From the NCBI GenBank assembly GCA_005888865.1, contig VBCL01000180.1, positions 1 through 14,100 of the forward strand: DNA of 14,100 nucleotides. The letters are read 5' to 3'. Source of the DNA: Betaproteobacteria bacterium. GTDB taxonomy: Bacteria; Pseudomonadota; Gammaproteobacteria; Burkholderiales; Casimicrobiaceae. The translations under genes and the position numbers were made by a program. The notes beneath the pieces are model-generated. The model was not told the DNA's origin. It searched no databases and worked only from the letters and a program-made list of their open reading frames with translations. Numbering within the stretch: the first letter of the stretch is position 1; every line of letters begins with the position of its first letter. Shown here piece after piece: positions 6,146-13,120 of this stretch.

Positions 6146-7354
6146 TTGAAAACTGATTCCGCCGTTTCGAGAGTGGATCGCACGCGCGACGTGCTGATGC
6201 CGCTGTGCGCGGCGGCGTTCCTCGCCCTCGCGGGAACGGCCGCGACGGCTCAGATCCCGCTGCTTCCGAAGAGTGCCGTGACGATCAACGTCGTCGACGT
6301 CGCCGGCGACCTCGCGTTGACGCAAGCCGCGATCGAAGCGTACCAATCCAAGAATCCGAACCTGGTCGCCAAAGTCAACTTCACCAAGGCTCCTGCGCCA
6401 GAGCTGCCCGCCAAGCTCAAGGCGATGCAGGGAGCAGGCCGGAGCGACATCGATCTCGTGCTGACGGGCGTCGTTGCCCTGTCCGCGGGCATCGACCAAG
6501 GCCTCTGGGTCAAGGTGCTGCCCGATCACGCCGCCAAGTTTCCAGGTGTGCTCGACAACTACCTTCCCGCCGCACGAAAAATGCAGGACGTTGCGCAGGG
6601 CGAGGCGCTCGTGGTGACGTTCATGCCGGCAGGTCCACTGCTCGAATACAATCCCGACAAGGTCAAACAGCCGCCGACGACGCCGCAGGAGTTGCTGGCG
6701 TGGTGCAAGGCCAATCCGAACCGCTTCGGCTACGCGCGTCCTGCTAATTCCGGGCCGGGCTTCACTTTCCTGATGGGTCTGCCCTATCTGCTCGGCGACA
6801 AAGACCCGCGGGACCCGGCCAAGGGATGGGACAAGACATGGGCATTCCTCAAGGAGCTCGACTCCTGCATCGAGTACTACACGACGGGGACCGCGGCGAT
6901 CATGAAGGAGCTCGGCGAAGGGTCGCGCGACCTGACCGTCACGATGACGGGCTGGGACCTGAATCCGCGCATCCTCGGTATCGTGCCGAAGAATTACAAG
7001 GTGACGCCGTTCAAGAACATGACGTGGGTCAACGATGCGCATTACATGGCCATTCCCAAGGGCGTGCCGCCGGACAAGCTCGCGGTGGTGCTCGACTTGA
7101 TGGCCTATCTGCTCAAGCCCGAAGCGCAGGCGTTGACGTACGACAAGGGCTATTTCTATCCCGGTCCGTCGGTCAGAAACGTGCCGCTGTCGATGGCGCC
7201 GAAAGAGAGCCAGGACGCGATCCGGGAATTCGGCCGACCCGAGTACGAAGGCTGGCTCGCGCAATACCCGCACGTTCCTACGCTCGAAGCGAAAGCGGTG
7301 GTCGAGGCATTCCGGCGATGGGACAGCGAGGTCGGCGCCCAAAAGACAAAATGA
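6146..7354 (+). CDS. ABC transporter extracellular solute-binding protein 2 (paralogue of the preceding gene)
   Basis: A 402-residue periplasmic binding protein from the TTG at 6146. It has a signal peptide with hydrophobic core LMPLCAAAFLALAGTAA and likely cleavage after ATA near residue 35. The mature protein aligns without gaps to the preceding gene product, at about three quarters identity by hand count, and ends in the same VGAQKTK. Differences cluster in two places: after VLTG (VVALSAGIDQGLWVKV against TDFLAAGIEQGVLAKV) and around the segment just before VVTFMPAGP. This suggests altered ligand contacts while the rest of the fold is kept. GTG 6113 (11 codons earlier) and ATG 6197 are alternative starts. 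It sits 25 bases before the ATPase gene and belongs to the same operon. The ligand is inferred only from context. Confidence 0.9.
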   Translation: MKTDSAVSRVDRTRDVLMPLCAAAFLALAGTAATAQIPLLPKSAVTINVVDVAGDLALTQAAIEAYQSKNPNLVAKVNFTKAPAPELPAKLKAMQGAGRSDIDLVLTGVVALSAGIDQGLWVKVLPDHAAKFPGVLDNYLPAARKMQDVAQGEALVVTFMPAGPLLEYNPDKVKQPPTTPQELLAWCKANPNRFGYARPANSGPGFTFLMGLPYLLGDKDPRDPAKGWDKTWAFLKELDSCIEYYTTGTAAIMKELGEGSRDLTVTMTGWDLNPRILGIVPKNYKVTPFKNMTWVNDAHYMAIPKGVPPDKLAVVLDLMAYLLKPEAQALTYDKGYFYPGPSVRNVPLSMAPKESQDAIREFGRPEYEGWLAQYPHVPTLEAKAVVEAFRRWDSEVGAQKTK

Positions 7355-7379
7355 CGCGGCCGCTTAGGTTGCGTCCGCG
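7355..7379 (+). other. Stem-loop abutting the ATPase start codon
   Basis: CGCGGCCGC (7355-7363) and GCGTCCGCG (7371-7379) pair with one mismatch around the loop TTAGGTT. The stem ends at the base before ATG 7380, and the only Shine-Dalgarno-like bases (TAGG) are in the loop. It could lower ATPase translation relative to the binding protein. Related in sequence to the hairpin behind the first binding-protein gene. Confidence 0.45.
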
Positions 7380-8477
7380 ATGAAACACGACTTCAAGGAA
7401 CTCAAGCTCGACCGCGTCACGCGCCGGTTTTCCGGCGCCGGTGGCAAGGCCTTCAACGCGCTGGACGAGCTCACGCTGACGGTCAAGCGCGGCGAATTCA
7501 TCTGCCTGCTCGGGCCCTCGGGTTGCGGGAAGTCGACCGCGCTCAACTGCATCGCCGGGCTCATGCAGCTCTCCGGCGGCACCATCTGGCTCGACCAGCA
7601 GCGCATCGACACGCTGCCGCCGGAGCGGCGCGGTTTCGGCATGGTGTTCCAGAACTACGCGCTGTTTCCGCACATGAGCGTGGCCAAGAACATCGGCTTC
7701 GGGCTGCGTATGCGCGGCGTCCCGCCCACCGAGACCGCGTCGCGCGTCGCGCATGCGCTCAAGCTCGTCCAGCTCACCGGTCAGGAGCACAAGCTGCCGG
7801 GGCAGCTCTCCGGCGGCCAGCAGCAGCGCGTGGCCATCGCGCGGGCCATCGTCATCGAGCCGCCGCTGATCCTGATGGACGAGCCGCTGTCGAATCTCGA
7901 TGCCAAGCTGCGGATCGAGACTCGCGCCGAGATCCGGCGCATCCACCGCGAGCTCGATCGCGCGACGATCTATGTCACGCACGATCAGGACGAGGCGTTG
8001 TCGCTCGCCGATCGGATCGTGGTGATGAAGGATGGCGTGGTGCAGCAGGTCGGGACGCCTGCCGAAGTCTATTCGCAGCCAGCCAATCTCAACGTGGCCC
8101 GCTTCATGGGGTATCGCAATGTGCTCGAGCTCGACGTCGTGCGCGAGGACGGCGACCGGGTCGCGCTCGAGGGACAGGCCATCGCGCTGACCGGCATGCG
8201 CAAGCAGCCGCTTGACGGCTCGCGCGCCGTCGTGGCGATCCGACCCGAGGAGATCTCGGTCGGCGAGGGACCCGGCGGTCTCAACACCATCGCGGGCCGC
8301 GTGGATAACGTCGAGTATTGCGGCCGCGATTCGCTCCTGGATGTGATCACGCCCTCGGGAAGACTGCTCCACGTGCGGGGACCGGTCACGACCGCGCTCA
8401 ACGACACGGTGCGCGTATATGTGCCGGTCGAGCGCGCACTGGTCTATCCGAGCGATCGAACCGACACAGCACGATGA
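7380..8477 (+). CDS. ABC transporter ATP-binding protein (PotA/UgpC-like, with TOBE domain)
   Basis: A 365-residue cytoplasmic ATPase that powers the importer. All motifs are intact: Walker A GPSGCGKST (45-53), Q-loop Gln91 (FQNYALFPHMSV), signature LSGGQ (143-147), Walker B LILMDE (163-168), D-loop SNLD (171-174) and H-loop His201 (VTHDQDEAL). Residues after about 240 form the C-terminal regulatory TOBE-like region (AIRPEEISVG, then YCGRDSLLDV) found in sugar, polyamine and related importers. ATG 7380 begins right after a hairpin and has no strong ribosome site, so translation may depend on the gene before it. Its stop overlaps the next start (ATGA, 8474-8477). The ATPase type does not by itself identify the substrate. 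Confidence 0.95.
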   Translation: MKHDFKELKLDRVTRRFSGAGGKAFNALDELTLTVKRGEFICLLGPSGCGKSTALNCIAGLMQLSGGTIWLDQQRIDTLPPERRGFGMVFQNYALFPHMSVAKNIGFGLRMRGVPPTETASRVAHALKLVQLTGQEHKLPGQLSGGQQQRVAIARAIVIEPPLILMDEPLSNLDAKLRIETRAEIRRIHRELDRATIYVTHDQDEALSLADRIVVMKDGVVQQVGTPAEVYSQPANLNVARFMGYRNVLELDVVREDGDRVALEGQAIALTGMRKQPLDGSRAVVAIRPEEISVGEGPGGLNTIAGRVDNVEYCGRDSLLDVITPSGRLLHVRGPVTTALNDTVRVYVPVERALVYPSDRTDTAR

Positions 8478-9349
8478 CGACCGCGAGAGAGACTGCGGCG
8501 CGCGCCCCATCCGATCGGGCGCTGCTGCTGGTGATCCCGGCGGCGGCGTTCATGCTGCTCCTGTTCGTCTATCCGTTTCTCTACGGGCTGGTGCTCTCGT
8601 TCAACCCGAAGCAGGGTGGCTGGCTCGCGAACTACCATTTCTTCTTCACCACCGACAACGAATGGCCGACCATCTGGACGACGCTCAGGCTCGCGTTGCC
8701 GGCGACCTTGATCAACGTCGGCCTCGCGCTGCCCATCGCGTACAAGATGCGCGTGAAGACGCGCTACCAGCGCTGGGTGACGACGATCCTGGTCGTGCCG
8801 ATTACGCTCGGCACCGTGCTGATCGCCGAGGGGATGCTCACCTATTTCGGTCCCAGGGGATGGCTGTCGCAATTCCTCCAGCTCGTGCACCTTTACGACG
8901 GGCCGATCCGCCTGACGCATAACTACTGGGGCGTGCTCATCTCGCTCATCATCTCCGGCTTTCCGTTCGCATTTCTGCTGATCCTGTCGTACGTCACCGG
9001 CATCGATCCGGTGCTCGCCCGCGCAGCGGCGACGCTTGGCGCGGATCCCAAGGCGCAGTTCAGGCACGTCTATCTGCCATTGCTCGCGCCGGGGCTCGCG
9101 ATGTGTTTCTGCCTCGCCTTCGTGCAGGCGTTTTCGGTGTTCCCGTCTGCGATCCTGCTTGGCTCGCCCGCCGGTCCCACGCGCGTGATCTCTATCGCGG
9201 CGTACGAGGCGGCCTTCGAGCAGTACGATTATTCGCTGGCCTCGGCCATTGCGATGCTCATGGGTCTGGTGCAGCTCGTGATCGTAGCGGCGGTCCTGGG
9301 GTTGCGCAGCGCTTTCTATCGTGGGCCGGTGGGCGGAGGCAAGGGTTGA
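8474..9349 (+). CDS. ABC transporter permease subunit 1 (PotB-like)
   Basis: A 291-residue inner-membrane permease. The first membrane segment lies at about 16-42 (ALLLVIPAAAFMLLLFVYPF), with further hydrophobic segments near 72-90, 103-120, 152-175, 205-225 and 255-280. The EAA loop that docks on the ATPase reads LARAAATLGADPKAQFRHVY (181-200) and continues LPLLAPG, close to the consensus with the conserved Gly189. The ATG overlaps the ATPase stop in ATGA, which implies translational coupling. The frame is open further upstream inside the ATPase gene, but that part has no membrane-protein character. It pairs with the next gene as a heterodimeric channel. Confidence 0.93.
   Translation: MTTARETAARAPSDRALLLVIPAAAFMLLLFVYPFLYGLVLSFNPKQGGWLANYHFFFTTDNEWPTIWTTLRLALPATLINVGLALPIAYKMRVKTRYQRWVTTILVVPITLGTVLIAEGMLTYFGPRGWLSQFLQLVHLYDGPIRLTHNYWGVLISLIISGFPFAFLLILSYVTGIDPVLARAAATLGADPKAQFRHVYLPLLAPGLAMCFCLAFVQAFSVFPSAILLGSPAGPTRVISIAAYEAAFEQYDYSLASAIAMLMGLVQLVIVAAVLGLRSAFYRGPVGGGKG
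9335..9339 (+). promoter_or_regulatory. Ribosome binding site supporting the TTG start of permease 2
   Basis: GGAGG lies inside the 3' end of permease 1, six bases before TTG 9346. The TTG shares TTGA with the preceding stop codon. Confidence 0.6.
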
Positions 9350-10188
9350 GAGACAAGCCGAACCCGTGGCTCGACCGCGTCTGGCGCGGCCTGCTGCTGG
9401 GCCTGATGACGCTGTTCGTGGTCAACATTGGCCTGATGGTCGCCGCTGTCGCCACGAGCTCCTTCGCCCGCCGCTGGCTCGGCACATGGTTTCCCGACGG
9501 CTGGACGGCGACTTGGTACACCGCGGCGTGGCGGGAGTTTCAGCTCGATAGCATCCTGTGGGTCACCGTGGAGGTCGTCTTCGCGCTCTCGCTCCTGATC
9601 GGTGTGCCCGCAGCCTATACGCTGGCGCGACGCAATTTCGTCGGCAAGCGCGCGCTGATGCTGCTCTTCCTGTTGCCGCTCATGGTCCCGCCGATCACCT
9701 ACGGCATCCCGCTCGCGACCGTGCTCTACCAGGTTCAGCTCGCCGGGACGATCTACGGCGTCATCCTCGCCAACCTCATCCCGGCGGCGCCTTTCGTGAT
9801 CCTGGTGATGACGCCCTTCATCGAGCAGATCGATCCCAACCTCGAATCCGCGGCGCGGGTCTTCGGTGCGAGCACCGGACGCATGTTCCTGCACGTCCTG
9901 GTGCCGCTCCTCGCACCGGGGATCCTCGCCGCGTCGCTGCTGGTGCTGGTACGCACGATCGCACTCTTCGAGCTGACCTTCCTCACCGCGGGTCCCGATT
10001 CGCAGACGCTCGTCGTCGCGCTTTACTACGCGGTGTTCGCGGCCGGCGTCCGTGCACCGCAGTCGGTCGATGCGATGGCGATGATCTACATGGCCGTGAC
10101 GCTCGTCTGGCTGCTGATTGCGCTGCGCTTCGTCAATCCGACGCAGCTCGTGTCCCGTGTCAAAGAGCATCCTCAACCGGCGACATGA
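9346..10188 (+). CDS. ABC transporter permease subunit 2 (PotC-like)
   Basis: A 280-residue inner-membrane permease from TTG 9346. Membrane segments are visible at about 15-37 (LLLGLMTLFVVNIGLMVAAV), 70-92, 103-127, 135-157, 185-205 and 250-272. The EAA loop is LESAARVFGASTGRMFLHVL (166-185), continuing VPLLAPG, with Gly174 conserved. The start is set by a GGAGG site six bases upstream and by the overlap TTGA with the stop of permease 1. No ATG gives a full-length first segment without running far into the previous gene, where the frame is a shadow. The stop overlaps the uxuB start (ATGA, 10185-10188). With permease 1 it completes the importer. Confidence 0.92.
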   Translation: MRDKPNPWLDRVWRGLLLGLMTLFVVNIGLMVAAVATSSFARRWLGTWFPDGWTATWYTAAWREFQLDSILWVTVEVVFALSLLIGVPAAYTLARRNFVGKRALMLLFLLPLMVPPITYGIPLATVLYQVQLAGTIYGVILANLIPAAPFVILVMTPFIEQIDPNLESAARVFGASTGRMFLHVLVPLLAPGILAASLLVLVRTIALFELTFLTAGPDSQTLVVALYYAVFAAGVRAPQSVDAMAMIYMAVTLVWLLIALRFVNPTQLVSRVKEHPQPAT

Positions 10189-11666
10189 CAAGGCTGTCGC
10201 TCGCCACGCTGGGCAACCTGCCGCCGTCGATCGCCACGCCTGCGTACGATCCGCGGCTGATCGCCATCGGCATCGTCCATCTCGGCATCGGCGCGTTTCA
10301 TCGTGCGCAGACGGCCATTTACACCGATGATGCGCTGGCACAGGCGCAGGGGCCTTGGGGCATCTGTGGGGTGAGCCTGCGCTCGGCGGACGTGCGCGAC
10401 CGGCTTGCGCCGCAGGATGGGTTGTACACCAGCGTCGAGAAGAGCCCGAAAGGTTTGCGCCGGCGCATCATCGGCAGCGTGGTCGAAGTCCTGTTCCTCG
10501 GCGAGGACCGCGACCGCATTGCCGCGCGATTGCACGCACCGGCGACCGACATCGTCTCGTTGACCGTGACCGAGAAGGGCTACTGTCACGACCCGGCGAG
10601 CGGCCGGCTCAACTTCGCGCATCCGGATATCGTGCACGATCTTGCCGATCCCGCGCGACCACTGAGCGCGGTGGGACTGATCGTTGCGGCGCTCGACGCG
10701 CGCCGCAGGTCCGCCGCGAAGGGTTTCACGGTCCTCTGCTGCGACAATCTGCCGCACAACGGCGCGCTGCTTCGGGGCCTCGTGCTGGCGTTTGCCGCGG
10801 AACGCGATCCGGCGCTTGCGCGCTGGATCGAGGACAACGCGGCATTTCCATCGACCATGGTCGACCGCATCGTTCCGGCGACGACCGACGCCGACATCGC
10901 TGACAACGACCGCGCGCTCGGGTTGCACGACGCCGCGCCGGTCGTGCACGAGCCGTTCAAGCAATGGGTGATCGAGGATCGCTTCGTTGCCGGGCGGCCT
11001 GCATGGGACCGCGTCGGCGTGCAGTTCGTCGCCGACGTCGCGCCGTTCGAAGCGATGAAGCTTCGGCTGCTCAACGCCAGCCATTCGGCGTTCGCGTATC
11101 TCGGTTATCTCGCCGGTCACGAATATATCTATCAGGTCGCGGCGCAACCCGACTTTGTCGCCTTCATGCGGCGATTGATGAAGGAGGAGGTTGCGCCCAC
11201 GCTCGAGTTGCCCGCGAGTGTCGACGTCGTCGCGTACCAGGAGGCACTGGTCGAACGCTTCGGCAATCCCGCCCTGCCGCACCGCACGCAGCAGATCGCG
11301 ATGGACGGCTCGCAGAAATTGCCGCAGCGCCTGCTCGCCACGGTGCGCGACAATCTCGCCGCAGGACGCCCGATCGAGCTTCTCTGCCTCGCTGTAGCGG
11401 GCTGGATGCGCTACGTCAGCGGCGGCGACGAAGCGGGCCGTCAGATCAAGGTGTCCGACCCGCTTGCCGCCGATTTCGCCCGGATTGCCGCCGGGCACCG
11501 AGGCGATCCGGAGGGCCTGGCCCGGGGATTGCTGTCGATCTCCGCGATCTTCGGCGACGATCTGCCTGCTGATCCGCGCTTCGCGGGCGAGGTCACCGCC
11601 CGGCTCGCCGCGCTTTTCCGTGACGGCGCGGCGCGCACGGTGAGAGCTGCGGCCGGGCGAGGCTGA
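10185..11666 (+). CDS. uxuB: Fructuronate reductase (D-mannonate oxidoreductase)
   Basis: A 493-residue member of the polyol-specific long-chain dehydrogenase family that interconverts D-fructuronate and D-mannonate with NAD(H). The N-terminal nucleotide-binding motif is GIVHLGIGAFHRA (29-41). Further family blocks are CDNLPHNG (186-193), MVDRIVP (225-231) and the catalytic region MKLRLLNASHS with Lys292, Asn297 and His300. The C-terminal half carries stretches typical of UxuB rather than mannitol 2-dehydrogenase: NPALPHRTQQIAMDGSQKLP, VAGWMRYVSGGDE and IFGDDLPADP. The start overlaps the permease stop, so it is the last gene of the ABC operon. Its product D-mannonate is the substrate of ManD encoded nearby. 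A mannitol dehydrogenase was considered and is less likely. Confidence 0.94.
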   Translation: MTRLSLATLGNLPPSIATPAYDPRLIAIGIVHLGIGAFHRAQTAIYTDDALAQAQGPWGICGVSLRSADVRDRLAPQDGLYTSVEKSPKGLRRRIIGSVVEVLFLGEDRDRIAARLHAPATDIVSLTVTEKGYCHDPASGRLNFAHPDIVHDLADPARPLSAVGLIVAALDARRRSAAKGFTVLCCDNLPHNGALLRGLVLAFAAERDPALARWIEDNAAFPSTMVDRIVPATTDADIADNDRALGLHDAAPVVHEPFKQWVIEDRFVAGRPAWDRVGVQFVADVAPFEAMKLRLLNASHSAFAYLGYLAGHEYIYQVAAQPDFVAFMRRLMKEEVAPTLELPASVDVVAYQEALVERFGNPALPHRTQQIAMDGSQKLPQRLLATVRDNLAAGRPIELLCLAVAGWMRYVSGGDEAGRQIKVSDPLAADFARIAAGHRGDPEGLARGLLSISAIFGDDLPADPRFAGEVTARLAALFRDGAARTVRAAAGRG

Positions 11667-11702
11667 CAGCGATTTGGAACGAGGGCGGTCGCGCTCAGGA
11701 AG

Positions 11703-12815
11703 CTACTCCTGACCGGGGCTCCTCTTGCGCGCGCGGGGCCCCGCGGCGGAACTACCCGCTGATGCGCGTTGCGCAAGCGCCGGCTTCGCGGTAGTCGCCC
11801 GGATGATAAGGGTGCTCGCAAGCTTCTGGTGAAGCTGGGCATTGGCCGAAGGCGGGACGTCACCGCACTGGTGCAAGAGAAGATCCACCGCCGCGCGTCC
11901 GGCCGCTTCCATCGGCATGGCGACGGTCGTGAGCGGCGGCGCGCACATTGCGGCGTAGAGGATATCGTCAAAGCCAACCAGGCTGACGTCCTCCGGCACC
12001 CGGATGCCACGCGCGACGAGGCGCCGCAAAGCGCCGAGCGCCATCATGTCGTTGTAGGCGACGAGCGCAGTCGCCCCTGTGTTCACTGCGAGATCCGCGG
12101 CCTCGATCCCACCCTCGAATTTCGGCTCGAACGGCCCGAGTTCGACCAGTTGTATACGGTGCGAGCGCGCCGCCGCGAGCAAGCCCCGGCGCCGTTCGCG
12201 ATTCGACCAGGCTTGGCGCGGCCCGCTCAGGTACGCTAGGCGGTGATGCCCCAGCGCGGCAAGGTGACCGATGGCTTGGCGCATGCCGCGTGCGACATCC
12301 ATCAGCACCGCGGGTATTCCAGACAGCCGCCGGTTGACGAGCACTAGCGTTGTCATCCTGGCGATCCGGGCCAGCTGCGCGTCGGAAGCGAACGGCGCGC
12401 ACACGATCACCCCGTCGACCTGTTTGCCCATCGTGTGGACGAGGTTCTCCTCGGCGGCGGGATCCTCCCCACTATCCGCGAGCAGGACTGCATAACCGCT
12501 TTGGTGGGCGCGCGCCTGCACGCCGCGCAGGACGCTCGGATAGAACGGATTGTCGAGGTCTGGAACGATGATGCCGATATTGCCGGTCCTGCCGGTGATC
12601 AGGCTGCGCGCGGCCGGGTTGGGCCGATACGCCAGCTGCTCGGCCGCTGCGAGGACCCGCTTGCGCGTCTGTTCGCGCAGGAGCTGCGGCTCAGCGAGCG
12701 CACGCGAGACCGTCGCCACCGAGACGTGGGCACGCCGCGCGACATCGCGGATGGTTATCGCCACGACATTGTCCCGGACGCCTCGAGCGTGGTTAGGGTA
12801 AGCAATTGTAACCAT
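11703..12815 (-). CDS. LacI-family transcriptional regulator
   Basis: A 370-residue regulator from ATG 12815. The LacI helix-turn-helix is at about 21-40 (TIRDVARRAHVSVATVSRAL). The hinge helix YRPNPAARSL (63-72) ends with the Leu that wedges into the central CpG of LacI-type operators. A periplasmic-binding-protein-like effector domain follows (GNIGIIVPDLDNPFY, VDGVIVCAP, HHRLAYLSGP, LVAYNDMMALGALR, VSLVGFDDILYA), then an Arg/Ala/Ser-rich tail after about 340. The start is uncertain: GTG 12764 would give the more usual short N-terminus (VAITIRDVA), and neither start has a strong ribosome site. Divergent from the GH28 gene across a region with a perfect LacI-type operator, so it probably represses that gene and perhaps itself. 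Convergent with uxuB, 36 bases apart. Effector unknown, likely a pectin- or uronate-derived sugar. Confidence 0.92.
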   Translation of the reverse strand: MVTIAYPNHARGVRDNVVAITIRDVARRAHVSVATVSRALAEPQLLREQTRKRVLAAAEQLAYRPNPAARSLITGRTGNIGIIVPDLDNPFYPSVLRGVQARAHQSGYAVLLADSGEDPAAEENLVHTMGKQVDGVIVCAPFASDAQLARIARMTTLVLVNRRLSGIPAVLMDVARGMRQAIGHLAALGHHRLAYLSGPRQAWSNRERRRGLLAAARSHRIQLVELGPFEPKFEGGIEAADLAVNTGATALVAYNDMMALGALRRLVARGIRVPEDVSLVGFDDILYAAMCAPPLTTVAMPMEAAGRAAVDLLLHQCGDVPPSANAQLHQKLASTLIIRATTAKPALAQRASAGSSAAGPRARKRSPGQE

Positions 12816-12829
12816 CGGATCGCGATCCG
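12816..12829. promoter_or_regulatory. 14-bp perfect palindrome at the LacI-family gene start
   Basis: CGGATCGCGATCCG is perfectly self-complementary and ends at the base before ATG 12815 (minus strand). It may be an operator or a hairpin covering the translation start. If GTG 12764 is the true start, it lies in the leader. It differs from the ACGT-centred operator at 12999-13012. Confidence 0.3.
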
Positions 12830-12998
12830 GTATGTCGAATCGCCAGCACCGGGTCGTTGTATGGTTCGCAGCGTGCGCCGAATTGGTAAAAAAGAACGAG
12901 TAAAAATTACTGACCATGCATGCCCTTGCAGTGGCCGGCAACGCAGACGCCTGAGTTTGCGCAGCAAGGGACAACAAGCACGATTTATGCTTTGCGGA
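12830..12998. other. Divergent control region between the LacI-family and GH28 genes
   Basis: No gene is seen in the 305 bases from 12816 to 13120. This part holds an AT-rich patch at about 12881-12911, unlike the surrounding DNA, with the small dyad AGTAA-AAA-TTACT at 12899-12911. A possible GH28 -10 box, TATGCT, is at 12986-12991 without a convincing -35. No clear promoter for the LacI-family gene could be fixed. Confidence 0.35.
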
Positions 12999-13012
12999 TG
13001 AAAACGTTTTCA
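12999..13012. promoter_or_regulatory. LacI-type operator
   Basis: TGAAAACGTTTTCA is a perfect 14-bp palindrome with the central ACGT step typical of LacI/GalR/PurR/FruR-family operators. It lies between the divergent LacI-family and GH28 genes, just after the possible GH28 -10 box and 108 bases before the GH28 start, a position where a bound repressor would block transcription. That this regulator binds it is inferred from proximity and from its operator-type hinge Leu. Confidence 0.75.
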
Positions 13013-13078
13013 GTCGCCGGGCTTGCGGCGTTATTCGAGCCCGATCGGCATGCGAAAACCGCTGCGGCGCAACAAGTC

Positions 13079-13099
13079 CGGCCTCGCCTATCGAGGCCG
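13079..13099 (+). other. Leader hairpin before the GH28 ribosome site
   Basis: CGGCCTCG (13079-13086) and CGAGGCCG (13092-13099) form a perfect 8-bp stem with a CCTAT loop. It ends six bases before the ribosome site AAGGAGG (13106-13112). It may protect the leader or insulate the ribosome site from upstream pairing. Confidence 0.4.
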
Positions 13100-13120
13100 A
13101 CATCGAAGGAGGAGCTGTTC

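Noticed and set aside
4815..7342. Two long minus-strand open frames opposite the binding-protein genes, resembling each other
   Set aside because: Their similarity follows from the paralogy of the genes on the other strand. They lack ribosome sites and recognisable domains.
4791..10188. Polyamine (PotABCD) transporter
   Set aside because: Subunit types are similar, but the operon ends in uxuB and adjoins manD and a UxuR-like regulator. Polyamine binding is not excluded but has no contextual support.
7278..11498. Long minus-strand open frames opposite the ATPase, permeases and uxuB
   Set aside because: They run antisense to genes with complete family motifs; the composition is that of GC-rich shadow frames.
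10185..11666. Mannitol 2-dehydrogenase of a polyol ABC operon
   Set aside because: The family is shared, but the C-terminal blocks match UxuB, and the neighbours ManD and GntR/FCD fit uronate use. The permeases are not obviously of the polyol (Smo/Mtl) set.
11667..11702. Shared terminator between the convergent uxuB and LacI-family genes
   Set aside because: The 36-base gap shows no convincing stem-loop with a U-tract.
12816..13103. N-terminal extension of the LacI-family frame to 13103
   Set aside because: It would run through the operator and the AT-rich control region, and LacI-family proteins begin a few residues before the helix-turn-helix.
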